A DNA stretch of 64,000 bases from Schlegelella_A sp036496385 (GTDB taxonomy: Bacteria > Pseudomonadota > Gammaproteobacteria > Burkholderiales > Burkholderiaceae_C), in contig DASXLD010000003.1 of NCBI GenBank assembly GCA_036496385.1, positions 62,001-126,000 of the forward strand, given 5' to 3'. Under the pieces are notes generated by a model. It did not search any database. It was not told where the DNA came from and was given only the letters and a program-made list of their open reading frames with translations. The position numbers were made by a program, and so were the translations under genes. Below, in pieces: positions 24,776-33,229 of this stretch. Each line of letters starts with the position of its first letter. Position 1 is the first letter of the stretch.

Positions 24776-25765
24776 TCAGGGCATGCGCATCGCCGGCGCC
24801 ATTGCCGATGCGTGAGACGCCGGCATCGTCGCGCCGAGAACGCCGACGACGGCCAGCACGGCGAGGCCGAGGGCGATTTCCGCCATCGCGTTTCGGCCCA
24901 GGCGCGCGACGACGACGGCGCGCGTCGAGGGAGCCAGGGCCGCGTCGGCGAGCGACGGCGTCAGCCTGGTCCGATTGTTCGCCGCCAGGGCGAGCATGCC
25001 GCCGAACAAGGCGAGCTTGCACAGCAGCAAGTGGCCATAGCGGGTGGTGAGGAGCGCCGGGATCGTGGCCACGGTGAACGAGGCGTTGACGACGCCGGTC
25101 AAGAGCAGCGTGCCGACGGCGAGCAGTCCGAGCGACGAGAACCGACGGACCGCGTCGGCGACGTCGTCGAGCGGCGCGCCGGCGCCGGCTGTGCTCTGTC
25201 GGCGCAGCAAGGCCGCCAGCGGGACCAGTGCTCCGAGCCAGGCGCCGGCAGCGAGAAGGTGGACGGCGTCGGCGACGAGATGGATCCCGCGCTGGGTGCC
25301 GTGCTCTGCATTCGCGTGGCCGACCAGAGCAAGGCTGGAGAGCAGCGCTGCGGCCACGATCGTGCAGAGCAGGAGCACGCTGCGCGCCGCTGTCGGCGAA
25401 GACCGGGACGCCACGGCGAGGAGGGCGGCGAGGCCCAGCGACAGCGCACCTCGCACGAGCCAGACGTTGCCGAAGTCGGTCTCGGCGATCACGGTGCCCA
25501 GGGTCTGGCGACCGAGGGCTTGGGCGAGAGGCTGCCCGCTCATCGAGGCTGCTTCGAGGCCGAGCCAGGCCAGACCCGAGGCCATCGCCAAGGCCAGCCA
25601 GAGGGCCGACGAGCGCTTCCAGGTCGCGCTCCGATCGCGCCCGACGATCGTGTCGCCCGGCGAGCGATCCGCGCCGGCGATCGAGATCGCGAAGACGAGA
25701 CCGCCGGTCAGCGCGACGAGCGCGCCGAGGTGGACCGCCCGCACGATCACGAACGTTGCTTCCAT
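24776..25765 (-). CDS. copD: copper resistance protein CopD, inner-membrane
   Basis: A 329-aa polytopic membrane protein with about eight helices. Family features include FVIVRAVHLGALVALTGG at the start, GTQRGIHLVADAVHLLAAGAW in the middle and RYGHLLLCKLALFGGMLALAANNR later, with His likely to handle copper. I place the start at the ATG at 25765, 16 bases after copC; the longer frame would overlap copC. CopD is thought to move copper across the inner membrane with CopC. It is the last gene of the copper operon. Confidence 0.9.
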   Translation of the reverse strand: MEATFVIVRAVHLGALVALTGGLVFAISIAGADRSPGDTIVGRDRSATWKRSSALWLALAMASGLAWLGLEAASMSGQPLAQALGRQTLGTVIAETDFGNVWLVRGALSLGLAALLAVASRSSPTAARSVLLLCTIVAAALLSSLALVGHANAEHGTQRGIHLVADAVHLLAAGAWLGALVPLAALLRRQSTAGAGAPLDDVADAVRRFSSLGLLAVGTLLLTGVVNASFTVATIPALLTTRYGHLLLCKLALFGGMLALAANNRTRLTPSLADAALAPSTRAVVVARLGRNAMAEIALGLAVLAVVGVLGATMPASHASAMAPAMRMP

Positions 25766-25781
25766 CGCGAGTCGATTGGCG

Positions 25782-26144
25782 CTAGGGCGCGATCTCGAAC
25801 GTGAAGTCACCTTGGGTGACATGCGTGTCGACCGAAACCGCGCGCCATCGCACGCGGTACTTGCCCGGCGGAAGTGCTGCGTTCAGGGACACGCTCATCC
25901 GGCTCCTGTCGCCGCCAGGGACCGACTTGTCCATCCGGTCCACTTGCTTGTCCGCGGCGTTGATCACCTTCAGCGTGCTGAACGCCGGCTCGAGGTCTTC
26001 CGAGAACCAGACCTCGACCCGAGCCGGCGCGGCGTGGACGACGCCGCCGACGGGTGGCTCGGCATGGTCCAGGAAGGCGTGCGCCGACACCGATCCGGCG
26101 ACCAGGACCGCCAACAACGATGCGATCCAGCGTGCGACCTTCAT
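25782..26144 (-). CDS. copC: periplasmic copper-binding protein CopC
   Basis: A 120-aa CopC with signal peptide ending SVSAHA; the mature protein would start with HAFLDHAEPPVGG, so its N-terminal His is the expected copper ligand. The second His is in SVDTHVTQGDFTF near the end. The Met-rich copper(I) loop of some CopC proteins is absent, pointing to the copper(II)-only type. Its start is one base after the outer-membrane protein stop. Confidence 0.93.
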   Translation of the reverse strand: MKVARWIASLLAVLVAGSVSAHAFLDHAEPPVGGVVHAAPARVEVWFSEDLEPAFSTLKVINAADKQVDRMDKSVPGGDRSRMSVSLNAALPPGKYRVRWRAVSVDTHVTQGDFTFEIAP

Positions 26145-26145
26145 C

Positions 26146-27132
26146 TCAGCGGCCCAGCAGCGGCTTGCCGAAGGTCGTCGGCAAGAGATCGTCGAGGAAG
26201 AAGTGGAGCTGGGCGAGGATGCCTGTCTTGCCGCCCGCCTTGCCGACCGGGATCACCGCCTCGATGCCGAACTGCATGTACTTGCCGGCGACGAGGACAC
26301 CCGGGTTGAGCGTGCCGACCCACGGCCCGCCACCTCGATTGAGCGGCTTTTCCAGGGCGAGCTCGACGACCGGGATGAATCGATTGAAGGGTTCGCGCAG
26401 GCCGATGTCCTTCACGAACGATTGCAGATAGGGAAGGCTGTATTCGAGCGCCAGCCCGAGCTGGAGAACGTTCGGGTGCGGCTCGGTCGCGACGTTGCCG
26501 CTGTCGTCGGTCGTGGTCGAGCTGGCGCGGCTCGGGATGCTGACGCCCGCGCTTCCGGTGAGCGCGAACGGGCGCAGCCATTTTGCCGACTCCGCGAGGT
26601 CGCCGAAGCCCTTGCCGAAGAACAGCGTCGGGCTGACCGTGCTGAAGGACTCCGCGTCGACGCGCCTGGCTCCGGAGCCGCCGACGTCCCAGTCGATGCC
26701 TACCGAGATGAGCGTTTCCTTCTCGTCGCTCTTGTAGAACTGGTATTTCGCGTTGAGCGCGAAGTTGTCGAAGCCATGTTGCACCGGCCCGTCGGCGGGG
26801 CGCAGCCGGAGGTAGGTCGCCCCGACGCCGATGCCGAAATCGGCGCTGATGCGCTTGCTGAAGTCGATCGACGCGCTTTGCTCGACGGTGTCATCGACCG
26901 TCCGCCGGCTCGCGATCGTCGGCAGCGAGAGTTCGTCGGCGACGAAGGGATCGTCGGTGGCCAGCGTCGCCGGAAAGAACCGCTTGCCCGCAAAGCCGTG
27001 GCCGAAAGCCTGATCGACGGGCACGAAGCACAGCGTGCTCACGCCGGCGAGGAGGGCAATGCCCGAGCGAAGCGGCCGCCGCGGCAGCGGCCGCCGACGC
27101 GAGCCAGTGGAGGGGGTCATCGAGGCGGTCAT
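26146..27132 (-). CDS. outer-membrane beta-barrel protein of the copper operon
   Basis: A 328-aa predicted outer-membrane protein with a signal region to about residue 44 (DQAFGHGFAG) and alternating beta-strand pattern (FGIGVGATYLRL, NVLQLGLALEYSL, MQFGIEAVIPVG). It lies between a DUF2946-like gene and copC with only one base to copC, so it should be co-transcribed with copper genes. I know no named family. A role in letting copper across the outer membrane is inference from position. The N-terminus before the hydrophobic core is unusually basic. Confidence 0.75.
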   Translation of the reverse strand: MTASMTPSTGSRRRPLPRRPLRSGIALLAGVSTLCFVPVDQAFGHGFAGKRFFPATLATDDPFVADELSLPTIASRRTVDDTVEQSASIDFSKRISADFGIGVGATYLRLRPADGPVQHGFDNFALNAKYQFYKSDEKETLISVGIDWDVGGSGARRVDAESFSTVSPTLFFGKGFGDLAESAKWLRPFALTGSAGVSIPSRASSTTTDDSGNVATEPHPNVLQLGLALEYSLPYLQSFVKDIGLREPFNRFIPVVELALEKPLNRGGGPWVGTLNPGVLVAGKYMQFGIEAVIPVGKAGGKTGILAQLHFFLDDLLPTTFGKPLLGR

Positions 27133-27320
27133 GATGGGCTTTCATCGAGAGACGGCGTCGAGGCTCCGGACGGTCCGAACCGACTGCGACGCGATCGTCA
27201 GTGGACGACCGGATCAGAAGGGCGTGCCGAACCTGGGCGTGGATATTCGACGTCAGGGCCGCGAGATCGCGGCGCGAACGCGCAGCGCGGGCGTCTTGCG
27301 ACAGCTCGCGCCGCGTTCCC

Positions 27321-27734
27321 TCACGCGATGAAAGGGGGCCCGCGCGAGGTCGCCGGCGACCAGTCGTCGCTCCAGCGCGGGACGACGCTCGCCGGAGGGG
27401 CGACGCGCTCGCGGCCGCCATCGTGGACGGTGAATGCGTGCGGCGTCGCGTCGAACGCGACCGCACACGCGGCGACCAGACACAGAGCGCAGTGGTCGAG
27501 CGAATGCCGATGCTCGGCCGGCGGCGGCGTGGCGCCGTCGTGGTGGTCGCCGTGATGGTGATGCGCCGGCGCTGGTTCCATCGCCCCTATCTGATGATGA
27601 GCGCCGGGAGCGTGCGGCGGAGCTTCATCGCGGAGGAGGAGCGCGCGCGAGATCGTCGGCGCCAGCGCCAGGCCCGCGAAGGCTACGAGCGCGATCGAGG
27701 CGAACGTTTTCAGTCGGCGACGAAATCGGTCCAC
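27321..27734 (-). CDS. DUF2946-like His-rich copper-associated protein
   Basis: A 137-aa protein with an N-terminal hydrophobic segment (ASIALVAFAGLALAP), then a His-rich stretch (PAHHHHGDHHDG, EHRHSLDH) and a CALCLVAAC motif typical of DUF2946, a family often found beside copper genes. The His cluster and Cys pair could bind copper in the periplasm. It is the first gene of the copC-copD run, though a 188-bp gap before the outer-membrane protein gene may hold a second promoter; I see no other gene in that gap. Confidence 0.75.
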   Translation of the reverse strand: MDRFRRRLKTFASIALVAFAGLALAPTISRALLLRDEAPPHAPGAHHQIGAMEPAPAHHHHGDHHDGATPPPAEHRHSLDHCALCLVAACAVAFDATPHAFTVHDGGRERVAPPASVVPRWSDDWSPATSRGPPFIA

Positions 27735-27814
27735 GCAAGCACTCTAGCAAAGTGCGCCGAGAGCGAAGTCGTCTGCGATCGGCCACAGGCTCGTTGGCGA
27801 AGTCGATCCGGTCC

Positions 27815-27844
27815 TTGCCGATCGCCCGAGCCCGCATCTATAGT
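27815..27844 (+). promoter_or_regulatory. predicted sigma70-type promoter of the GDSL gene
   Basis: TTGCCG (27815-27820) and TATAGT (27839-27844) are separated by 18 bp and lie 47 bp before the GDSL start codon. They match four and five of six consensus bases. The divergent DUF2946-like gene starts at 27734. Confidence 0.5.
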
Positions 27845-27891
27845 GGCCTGCAGAGTGGCCGACCCGGATCACCCGCACCGTCGAGGTCTGC

Positions 27892-29103
27892 ATGAAAGCA
27901 TTTCGCTCCCTGAGCCCCTGGATCCTCTCCGCGCTGCTGCTCGCCGCGTGCGGTGGCGGCGACCCGGACGTCCCGGGCACCGGCTCGCCGTCGGGCGCAC
28001 CGTCGACCAAGGGCAGCTTCACCGCGGTCGTCTCCTTCGGCGACAGCCTGAGCGACGTCGGCGCGTATTCGCCCGCCACCTCGCTCGCCGGCAACGGCCA
28101 ACCGCCATTCTTCGGCGGCAAGTTCACCACCAACGAGACCAGCAATGGTGCACCCGACGCCAATCCGCTCGGCAAGATCTGGGTCGAGAACGTCGCGGCT
28201 TCGCTCGGTCTCGTGGTCACGCCGGCCGAGGTCGGCTTCAATGGCGTCTCGGTCAAGTGCCCGATCGCCGCCGCGGCGCCGCCGCTGGCCGGCACCTGCA
28301 CCGGGTATGGCCAGGGCGGCTCGCGGGTGACCGATCCGATGGGGATCGGCCACAACGCCGACGGCTCCGGCGCGCTGACCGTGCCGGTCGTCCAGCAGCT
28401 CGCCAACCATCTGGCGCGCTTTGCCAGCTTCAAGGACACCGACCTCGTCTTCGTCTACGCCGGCAACAACGACGTGTTCACGCAGTTCGGCGTCTTCGCC
28501 GCGACGGCGGCGCAGATCCAGGCCGACCCGACGCTGACCGCCGACCAGATGAACCTGCAGCTGTTCGCCGCCCAGCAGGCGGCGATGGCAGCGATGAAGC
28601 AGGCGGCGCTCGAGCTCGCGAACGACATCACGACGCAGATCCTCGCCAAAGGCGGCAAGTACGTTGCGGTGATGACGCTGAGCGACATCGCGGCGACGCC
28701 GTTCGGGCGTTCGCTGCCGGCGACGGCCCAGCCGGTGCTGACGCAACTCTCCGAAGTGTTCAACCTGTGGCTGCGCGATGCACTGACCGGCCAACCGGTG
28801 CAGATCATCGACACCTTCACGCTGTTCCAGACCCTGGCCGCGAACGCCGCGCAGCTCGGCTTCGTCGACACGACGACGCCGGCGTGCGATCCGACCAAGA
28901 TCTCCGCCATCACCGGCGGCGCGGTGACCGACGGCTCGTCGCTCTTCTGCAATGCCACGCCGGGCGCGCCGTACAACGGCCTCGTCACGGGCGCCGACGT
29001 GAACACCTCGTTCTTCGCCGATTCCGTGCATCCGACGACCGGCGGCCACAAGGCCATCAGCGACGCATTCATCGCGCAACTGCAGTCTTTCGGCTGGATC
29101 TGA
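27892..29103 (+). CDS. SGNH/GDSL-family lipase or esterase, predicted lipoprotein
   Basis: A 403-aa protein with lipobox LLAACGGG near residue 21. Block I is VVSFGDSLSDVGAY (catalytic Ser), block III is YAGNNDVFTQF, and block V with the Asp-x-x-His pair is FADSVHPTTGGHKAI near the C-terminus. The enzyme should hydrolyse esters at the outer membrane or in the periplasm. The substrate is unknown. OmpW follows 28 bp downstream on the same strand. Confidence 0.88.
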   Translation: MKAFRSLSPWILSALLLAACGGGDPDVPGTGSPSGAPSTKGSFTAVVSFGDSLSDVGAYSPATSLAGNGQPPFFGGKFTTNETSNGAPDANPLGKIWVENVAASLGLVVTPAEVGFNGVSVKCPIAAAAPPLAGTCTGYGQGGSRVTDPMGIGHNADGSGALTVPVVQQLANHLARFASFKDTDLVFVYAGNNDVFTQFGVFAATAAQIQADPTLTADQMNLQLFAAQQAAMAAMKQAALELANDITTQILAKGGKYVAVMTLSDIAATPFGRSLPATAQPVLTQLSEVFNLWLRDALTGQPVQIIDTFTLFQTLAANAAQLGFVDTTTPACDPTKISAITGGAVTDGSSLFCNATPGAPYNGLVTGADVNTSFFADSVHPTTGGHKAISDAFIAQLQSFGWI

Positions 29104-29131
29104 GCCATCGCACGACCGAGGAAGCCGCACC

Positions 29132-29776
29132 ATGAAGACCCTCCCGACGCTTGCACTCGTGGCCCTGGCGCTCGCTTCCGGCACCGCCTTCGCCGACGGC
29201 GACAACGTCGTCAAGATCGGCATCACCCGATACGACACCCATTCGAAGACGAACGGCATCACCGGCATCGGCGTGCCGGCGGGCGCCGATGCCGACGTCG
29301 ACTCGGCGACGACGGCGATCTTCGTCTACGAGCGCCTGCTGACCCCGATCTCGCCGAACCTCGGCCTGGAGTTCGTGCTCGGAGTTCCGCCGACGCTGCA
29401 TGCCCACGGCACCGGCAGCGTTGCGTTCCTCGGCGAAGTCCTGTCGGCGAAGATCGTCGCGCCGACGCTGCTGCTGAACTATCACTTCTTCGGTCCCGAC
29501 ACGGCCTGGCGCCCGTACCTCGGCATCGGCATCAACTACACCCACTACACCGATATCAAGTCGAGCCTGGCGCCTGACGTCCAGATGGGCAACTCGACCG
29601 GCCTGGCATTGCAAGGCGGCATCAACTACGCCATCAACAAGCAGCTGGGCCTCTTCGCGAGCATCGCCAAGGTCAATGTCAAGAGCAAGGTCGTCGCCAG
29701 CGGCGCGACGGTGATCACGACCACCGTCGACTTCCGGCCGATCGTCTACTCGGCCGGCGTCTCCTACCAGTTCTGA
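29132..29776 (+). CDS. ompW: OmpW family outer-membrane protein
   Basis: A 214-aa eight-strand barrel protein. Signal peptide ends ASGTAFADG. Family marks are NVVKIGITRYDTHSKT at the mature start, LLNYHFFGPDTAWRPYLGIGINYT in the middle and the terminal aromatic residue in AGVSYQF needed for barrel insertion. OmpW forms a narrow hydrophobic channel for small molecules. It may be co-transcribed with the GDSL lipoprotein gene. Confidence 0.93.
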   Translation: MKTLPTLALVALALASGTAFADGDNVVKIGITRYDTHSKTNGITGIGVPAGADADVDSATTAIFVYERLLTPISPNLGLEFVLGVPPTLHAHGTGSVAFLGEVLSAKIVAPTLLLNYHFFGPDTAWRPYLGIGINYTHYTDIKSSLAPDVQMGNSTGLALQGGINYAINKQLGLFASIAKVNVKSKVVASGATVITTTVDFRPIVYSAGVSYQF

Positions 29777-29788
29777 GCGGCCCGCGCG

Positions 29789-29803
29789 GGCGACGCTGTC
29801 GCC
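29789..29803. terminator. candidate hairpin between convergent ompW and aroQ-like genes
   Basis: GGCGAC-GCT-GTCGCC forms a six-pair stem just after the ompW stop and before the convergent gene's end. It lacks a T-run. Weak support. Confidence 0.35.
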
Positions 29804-29806
29804 GCC

Positions 29807-30250
29807 TCACTTCGCGCCCGCTGCGATCAGATCGCCGATCGCCCGCACGGCGACGCCATAGCCGGCAGCGCCGAGGCCCGCGATCACCGCCGTCGCCGCC
29901 GTCGACACCAGCGATCGCTGGTAGATCTCGTCGCGCCGGTGGATGTTGGTGATGTGCAGCTCGACGATCGGCCCCGGGAACATCTTCAGCGCGTCGAGGA
30001 TCGCGATCGAGGTGAACGAGAACGCCGCCGGATTGATGACGATGCCCGCGGCGCGGTCGATCGCCTCGTGGATCCATTCGATCAGCGTCGCTTCGCTGTT
30101 GGTCTGCCTGAACTCGATCGGTCGCGCAGCCGCTGCCTTGCGGCACATCGCCTCGATCTCGGCCAGCGTCGTCGAGCCGTAGATCTCGGGCTCGCGCGTG
30201 CCGAGGCGGTTCAGGTTCGGGCCGTTGAGGATGTAGAGCGGCTTGTCCAT
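29807..30250 (-). CDS. aroQ: type II 3-dehydroquinate dehydratase homologue with altered active site
   Basis: A 147-aa protein of normal AroQ length. The start is the ATG at 30250, nine bases after GGAG. The lid residues Arg19 and Tyr24 (TREPEIYG), Asn73, Glu97 and His99 (ELHITNIH) and Arg106 are kept. The usual substrate-contact His in the THTS motif is Phe79 (NPAAFSFTS), and a second Arg in the HARxxFR region is Tyr110. This suggests a changed substrate or weak normal activity. It is the last gene of a TRAP operon, 23 bases after dctM, not in a shikimate cluster. It may act in quinate-like carboxylate use. Confidence 0.85.
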   Translation of the reverse strand: MDKPLYILNGPNLNRLGTREPEIYGSTTLAEIEAMCRKAAAARPIEFRQTNSEATLIEWIHEAIDRAAGIVINPAAFSFTSIAILDALKMFPGPIVELHITNIHRRDEIYQRSLVSTAATAVIAGLGAAGYGVAVRAIGDLIAAGAK

Positions 30251-30273
30251 GACGGTCTCCGGCATTCCCGCGC

Positions 30274-31575
30274 TCAGCCCTTGTAGCCCATGACGTGCGG
30301 CAGCCAGAGGACGGTCTCGGGAACGAACGTGATCAGCGCCAGCACGACGATCGCGAGGCCGACGAACGGCAGGCACTCGCGCACGATGGCGACGAGCGGC
30401 TGGCCGGTCATGTTCGCGACGATGAACAGCAGCAACCCGAACGGCGGCGTCAGCAGGCCGATCATGACGTTGACGACGACGACGACGCCGAACTGCACGC
30501 CGTCGATGCCGAGCGCCTTCATCGCCGGGATGAAGATCGGCACGATGACGAGCAGGATGGTCGTGCCTTCGAGCAGGCAGCCGAGCACCAGCAGGATCGC
30601 GTTGACCATCAGCATGAATCCGACCTTCGAGAGGTGAAAGCCGGCGAAGAAATGCTGGACCGCGTTGGGGATGTTCTCGGCCGTGACGACGTAGTTGAAA
30701 ACCAGCGCACCGGCGATCAGCATGCCCACCGACGTCGTCGCCTTGGCGCTCGAGAGCAGCACGCCGTAGAGCTGGCGAAGCGTGAGCGCGCGGTAGATGA
30801 AGGCGGCTGCGAGCAGCGCGTACGCCGCCGCCGCGGCCGCGCCTTCGGTCGGCGTCATCACGCCGCCGTAGATGCCGAACAGCAGGATGACGGGCAGGAG
30901 CAATGCCGGGAACGCCTCGACCGTGACGCGCGGCAGCTCGCGCCATCGCACCGACGGCTCGACCGGATAGTTCCTTCGCCGCGCGATCACGGCGTTGGTC
31001 GTCATGAAGGCGACGCCGAGCAGCAGCCCGGGGACGACGCCGCCGAGAAACAGGTAGCCGATCGACGTGTCGGAGACGAGCGCGTAGACGACCATCGGGA
31101 TCGACGGCGGGATGATCGGGCCGATGATCGCGGCCGACGCGGTGATCGCTGCCGCGTACGCGACCGGATACTTGCCGTCACGCGTCATCATGCCGATGAT
31201 GATTCGCCCGATGCCGACGGCGTCGGCGATCGCCGAGCCCGACATGCCCGCGAAGATGACGTTGGAGACGACGTTGACGTGGCCGAGACCGCCGCGCATG
31301 CGGCCGACGAGAACCATGCAGAAGCGCAGCAGCCGGTCGGTGAGGCTGCCGGTGTTCATCAGGTCGGCAGCGAGGATGAAGAGCGGCACCGCGAGCAGCA
31401 CGTAGCTGTTGTAGAGGCCGTTCAGGATCTGCTCGGCCGCCGTTCCCGGGTCGAGCCCGGCGACGAACAGGTAGAGGATCGAGGCGCCGATCATCGACAG
31501 GCCGATCGGCAGCCCGAGCGCCGCCAGCGCGACCAGCGCGATCACGCAGAGCGCGAACGGCGAGAGGCCGATCAC
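30274..31575 (-). CDS. dctM: TRAP transporter large permease DctM
   Basis: A 433-aa inner-membrane protein with about twelve helices, which with DctQ forms the sodium-coupled membrane part of a TRAP transporter. Markers: FAGMSGSAIADAVGIGRI, PIIPPSIPMVVYAL, MTPTEGAAAAAAYAL and LTPPFGLLLFIV. The GTG start at 31575 overlaps the DctQ stop by four bases (GTGA); longer frames upstream run inside dctQ. The cargo is probably a carboxylate. Confidence 0.93.
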   Translation of the reverse strand: MIGLSPFALCVIALVALAALGLPIGLSMIGASILYLFVAGLDPGTAAEQILNGLYNSYVLLAVPLFILAADLMNTGSLTDRLLRFCMVLVGRMRGGLGHVNVVSNVIFAGMSGSAIADAVGIGRIIIGMMTRDGKYPVAYAAAITASAAIIGPIIPPSIPMVVYALVSDTSIGYLFLGGVVPGLLLGVAFMTTNAVIARRRNYPVEPSVRWRELPRVTVEAFPALLLPVILLFGIYGGVMTPTEGAAAAAAYALLAAAFIYRALTLRQLYGVLLSSAKATTSVGMLIAGALVFNYVVTAENIPNAVQHFFAGFHLSKVGFMLMVNAILLVLGCLLEGTTILLVIVPIFIPAMKALGIDGVQFGVVVVVNVMIGLLTPPFGLLLFIVANMTGQPLVAIVRECLPFVGLAIVVLALITFVPETVLWLPHVMGYKG

Positions 31576-32102
31576 GCCGCGTGCTCTCCGATGACCTCGG
31601 CCACCGCGGCGGGCGGGCGGCCTCGCCAGGCGCGCCACGCGACCCGCGCCTGGCGGACGATGCAGACGACGGCGAAGACGACGTAGATCGAGTACAGGAC
31701 GTCGAACCGCATGCCGAGGTAGGCGGAGTGCTCGCGCCGCATGAAGGCGACGTAGCGCCACGTCGCCGGCAGCGACAGCGCCATCAGCACGACCAGCGCG
31801 AGGCAGGCGACGATCGTGAAGACGCGCCGGGCCCCGGCCGGCACGGCGTTGTAGACGATGTCGAAGCGCACCTCCTCGGCGTCGGCGACGACGAAGGACG
31901 CGCCCCACAGCACCACCCACACCCAGCACAGCACCGTCACCTCCTCGGTCCAGCCGAGCGGCCGGTTGAGGACATAGCGGAAGAAGATCTGGAGCAGGAA
32001 CGAGACGAACATCGTCGCGATCAGCGCGACCGCGACGTCGTCGGCACGCCGGCGCAGCCAGCGCACGATCGAAGCGCCGCCGGGCGGCGTCTCGGGAGCC
32101 AT
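31572..32102 (-). CDS. dctQ: TRAP transporter small permease DctQ
   Basis: A 176-aa protein with four membrane helices and the DctQ mark NRPLGWTEEVTVLCWVWVV. It links with DctM and helps couple ion flow. It starts 13 bases after dctP and overlaps dctM by four bases. Confidence 0.92.
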   Translation of the reverse strand: MAPETPPGGASIVRWLRRRADDVAVALIATMFVSFLLQIFFRYVLNRPLGWTEEVTVLCWVWVVLWGASFVVADAEEVRFDIVYNAVPAGARRVFTIVACLALVVLMALSLPATWRYVAFMRREHSAYLGMRFDVLYSIYVVFAVVCIVRQARVAWRAWRGRPPAAVAEVIGEHAA

Positions 32103-32115
32103 GAGCGGCCGCCGC

Positions 32116-33102
32116 CTAGAGCGCGTTGATCTTCTCGAGCGCGCCGCTCGGCCACTCGCTGCCGTACTTGGTCAGGTAGCGCTTCTGGGCGTAGCTGCGG
32201 AACGCCGCGAGGTCCGGTGTGTAGACCTTCTTTCCCTCGCCCTTCAGCGCCGTGACGATGCTCTGCTCCTGGGCTTCGAACTTGGCGGTGTAGTCGTCGA
32301 CGGCCTTCTCCGCGGCGGCGCGGAACCGCGACTGCTGGTCCGGCTTGAGCGTGTTCCACGCTTTCGACGAGATCGTCATCACGTCGAAGCCGATCACGTG
32401 CGAGGTCAGCACGAACTGCGTCGTCACCTCGTCGAACTTCATCAGCTTGCTGAGGACGAGCGGGTTGTCCTGGCCGTCGATGGCACCGGTCTGGAGCGCG
32501 GTGTAGACCTCGGCGAAAGCGACCGGCGTCGGGCTGACGCCGATCGACTCGCCGAGGAACTGCCAGAACTCCCCCGGCGGCATGCGCAGCTTGATGCCGG
32601 CCAGGTCGGCTGGCGTGCGGATCGTCTTCTCGGGTTTGAGGTTGACGTGGCGGGCGCCGAAATAAACGGGTGTGATGACCTCGATCTCGAGCTGGTCGCG
32701 CGCCATCTTGATGAAATCGCGGCCGACATCGCTCTTGAACGTCTTCTTCAGGTGGCCGACGTCGCGAAAGAGGTAGGCCGAGGTGAGCAGCGACCAGGCC
32801 GGCACCTGCTTGGAAATGTCCTGCGGCGCGAGATTGGCCATCTCGAGGTTGCCTCGCTGCAGCGCCACCAGCTCGGTGCCCTGCTTGAAGAGCGTGTTGC
32901 CCCAGTACGGCTGGAACTCGAAGTCGTTCTTCATCGCCGCGGCGAATGCCTTGTAGCCCTCGGCGCGCAGATCCTGCTCGGTGAACGCGCTGCTGAAGCG
33001 CATCTTCGGCTGGCCCTGGGCGAGCGAGCGCCCGGCAGCGGCCAGCGCGAGAGTCGAAGCGCCGGCCTGGAGGGCACGGCGGCGTGAGAGCGTGAAGGAC
33101 AT
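32116..33102 (-). CDS. dctP: TRAP transporter substrate-binding protein DctP
   Basis: A 328-aa periplasmic binding protein with a twin-Arg-like signal (LSRRRALQAGASTLALAAAG). Family marks are GNLEMANLAPQDI, the carboxylate-binding Arg region KLRMPPGEFWQFLGES and EVYTALQTGAIDGQDNP. It binds an organic acid for the DctQM permease. CAGGAGACGCT precedes the ATG. It is first in the operon dctP-dctQ-dctM-aroQ-like and divergent from a GntR regulator, the usual arrangement for an inducible catabolic operon. Confidence 0.94.
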   Translation of the reverse strand: MSFTLSRRRALQAGASTLALAAAGRSLAQGQPKMRFSSAFTEQDLRAEGYKAFAAAMKNDFEFQPYWGNTLFKQGTELVALQRGNLEMANLAPQDISKQVPAWSLLTSAYLFRDVGHLKKTFKSDVGRDFIKMARDQLEIEVITPVYFGARHVNLKPEKTIRTPADLAGIKLRMPPGEFWQFLGESIGVSPTPVAFAEVYTALQTGAIDGQDNPLVLSKLMKFDEVTTQFVLTSHVIGFDVMTISSKAWNTLKPDQQSRFRAAAEKAVDDYTAKFEAQEQSIVTALKGEGKKVYTPDLAAFRSYAQKRYLTKYGSEWPSGALEKINAL

Positions 33103-33140
33103 AGCGTCTCCTGGACCGGTAGCGAACGGTTCAGACGCTA
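33102..33140. promoter_or_regulatory. 8-bp inverted repeat at the dctP start, possible GntR operator or leader hairpin
   Basis: TAGCGTCT (33102-33109) and AGACGCTA (33133-33140) are perfect inverted arms 23 bp apart, starting at the dctP start codon in the divergent region. They could be a regulator site or form a stem in the dctP leader RNA. The 127-bp space must hold both promoters. Confidence 0.4.
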
Positions 33141-33229
33141 GACGTTTCGTCAGAGGATTTCAATAGAGCGTGACGATGACGTAAACGCATGACTTCGGCG
33201 CTAAGATGGCGAGGCAAGCGTGAAGGCCC

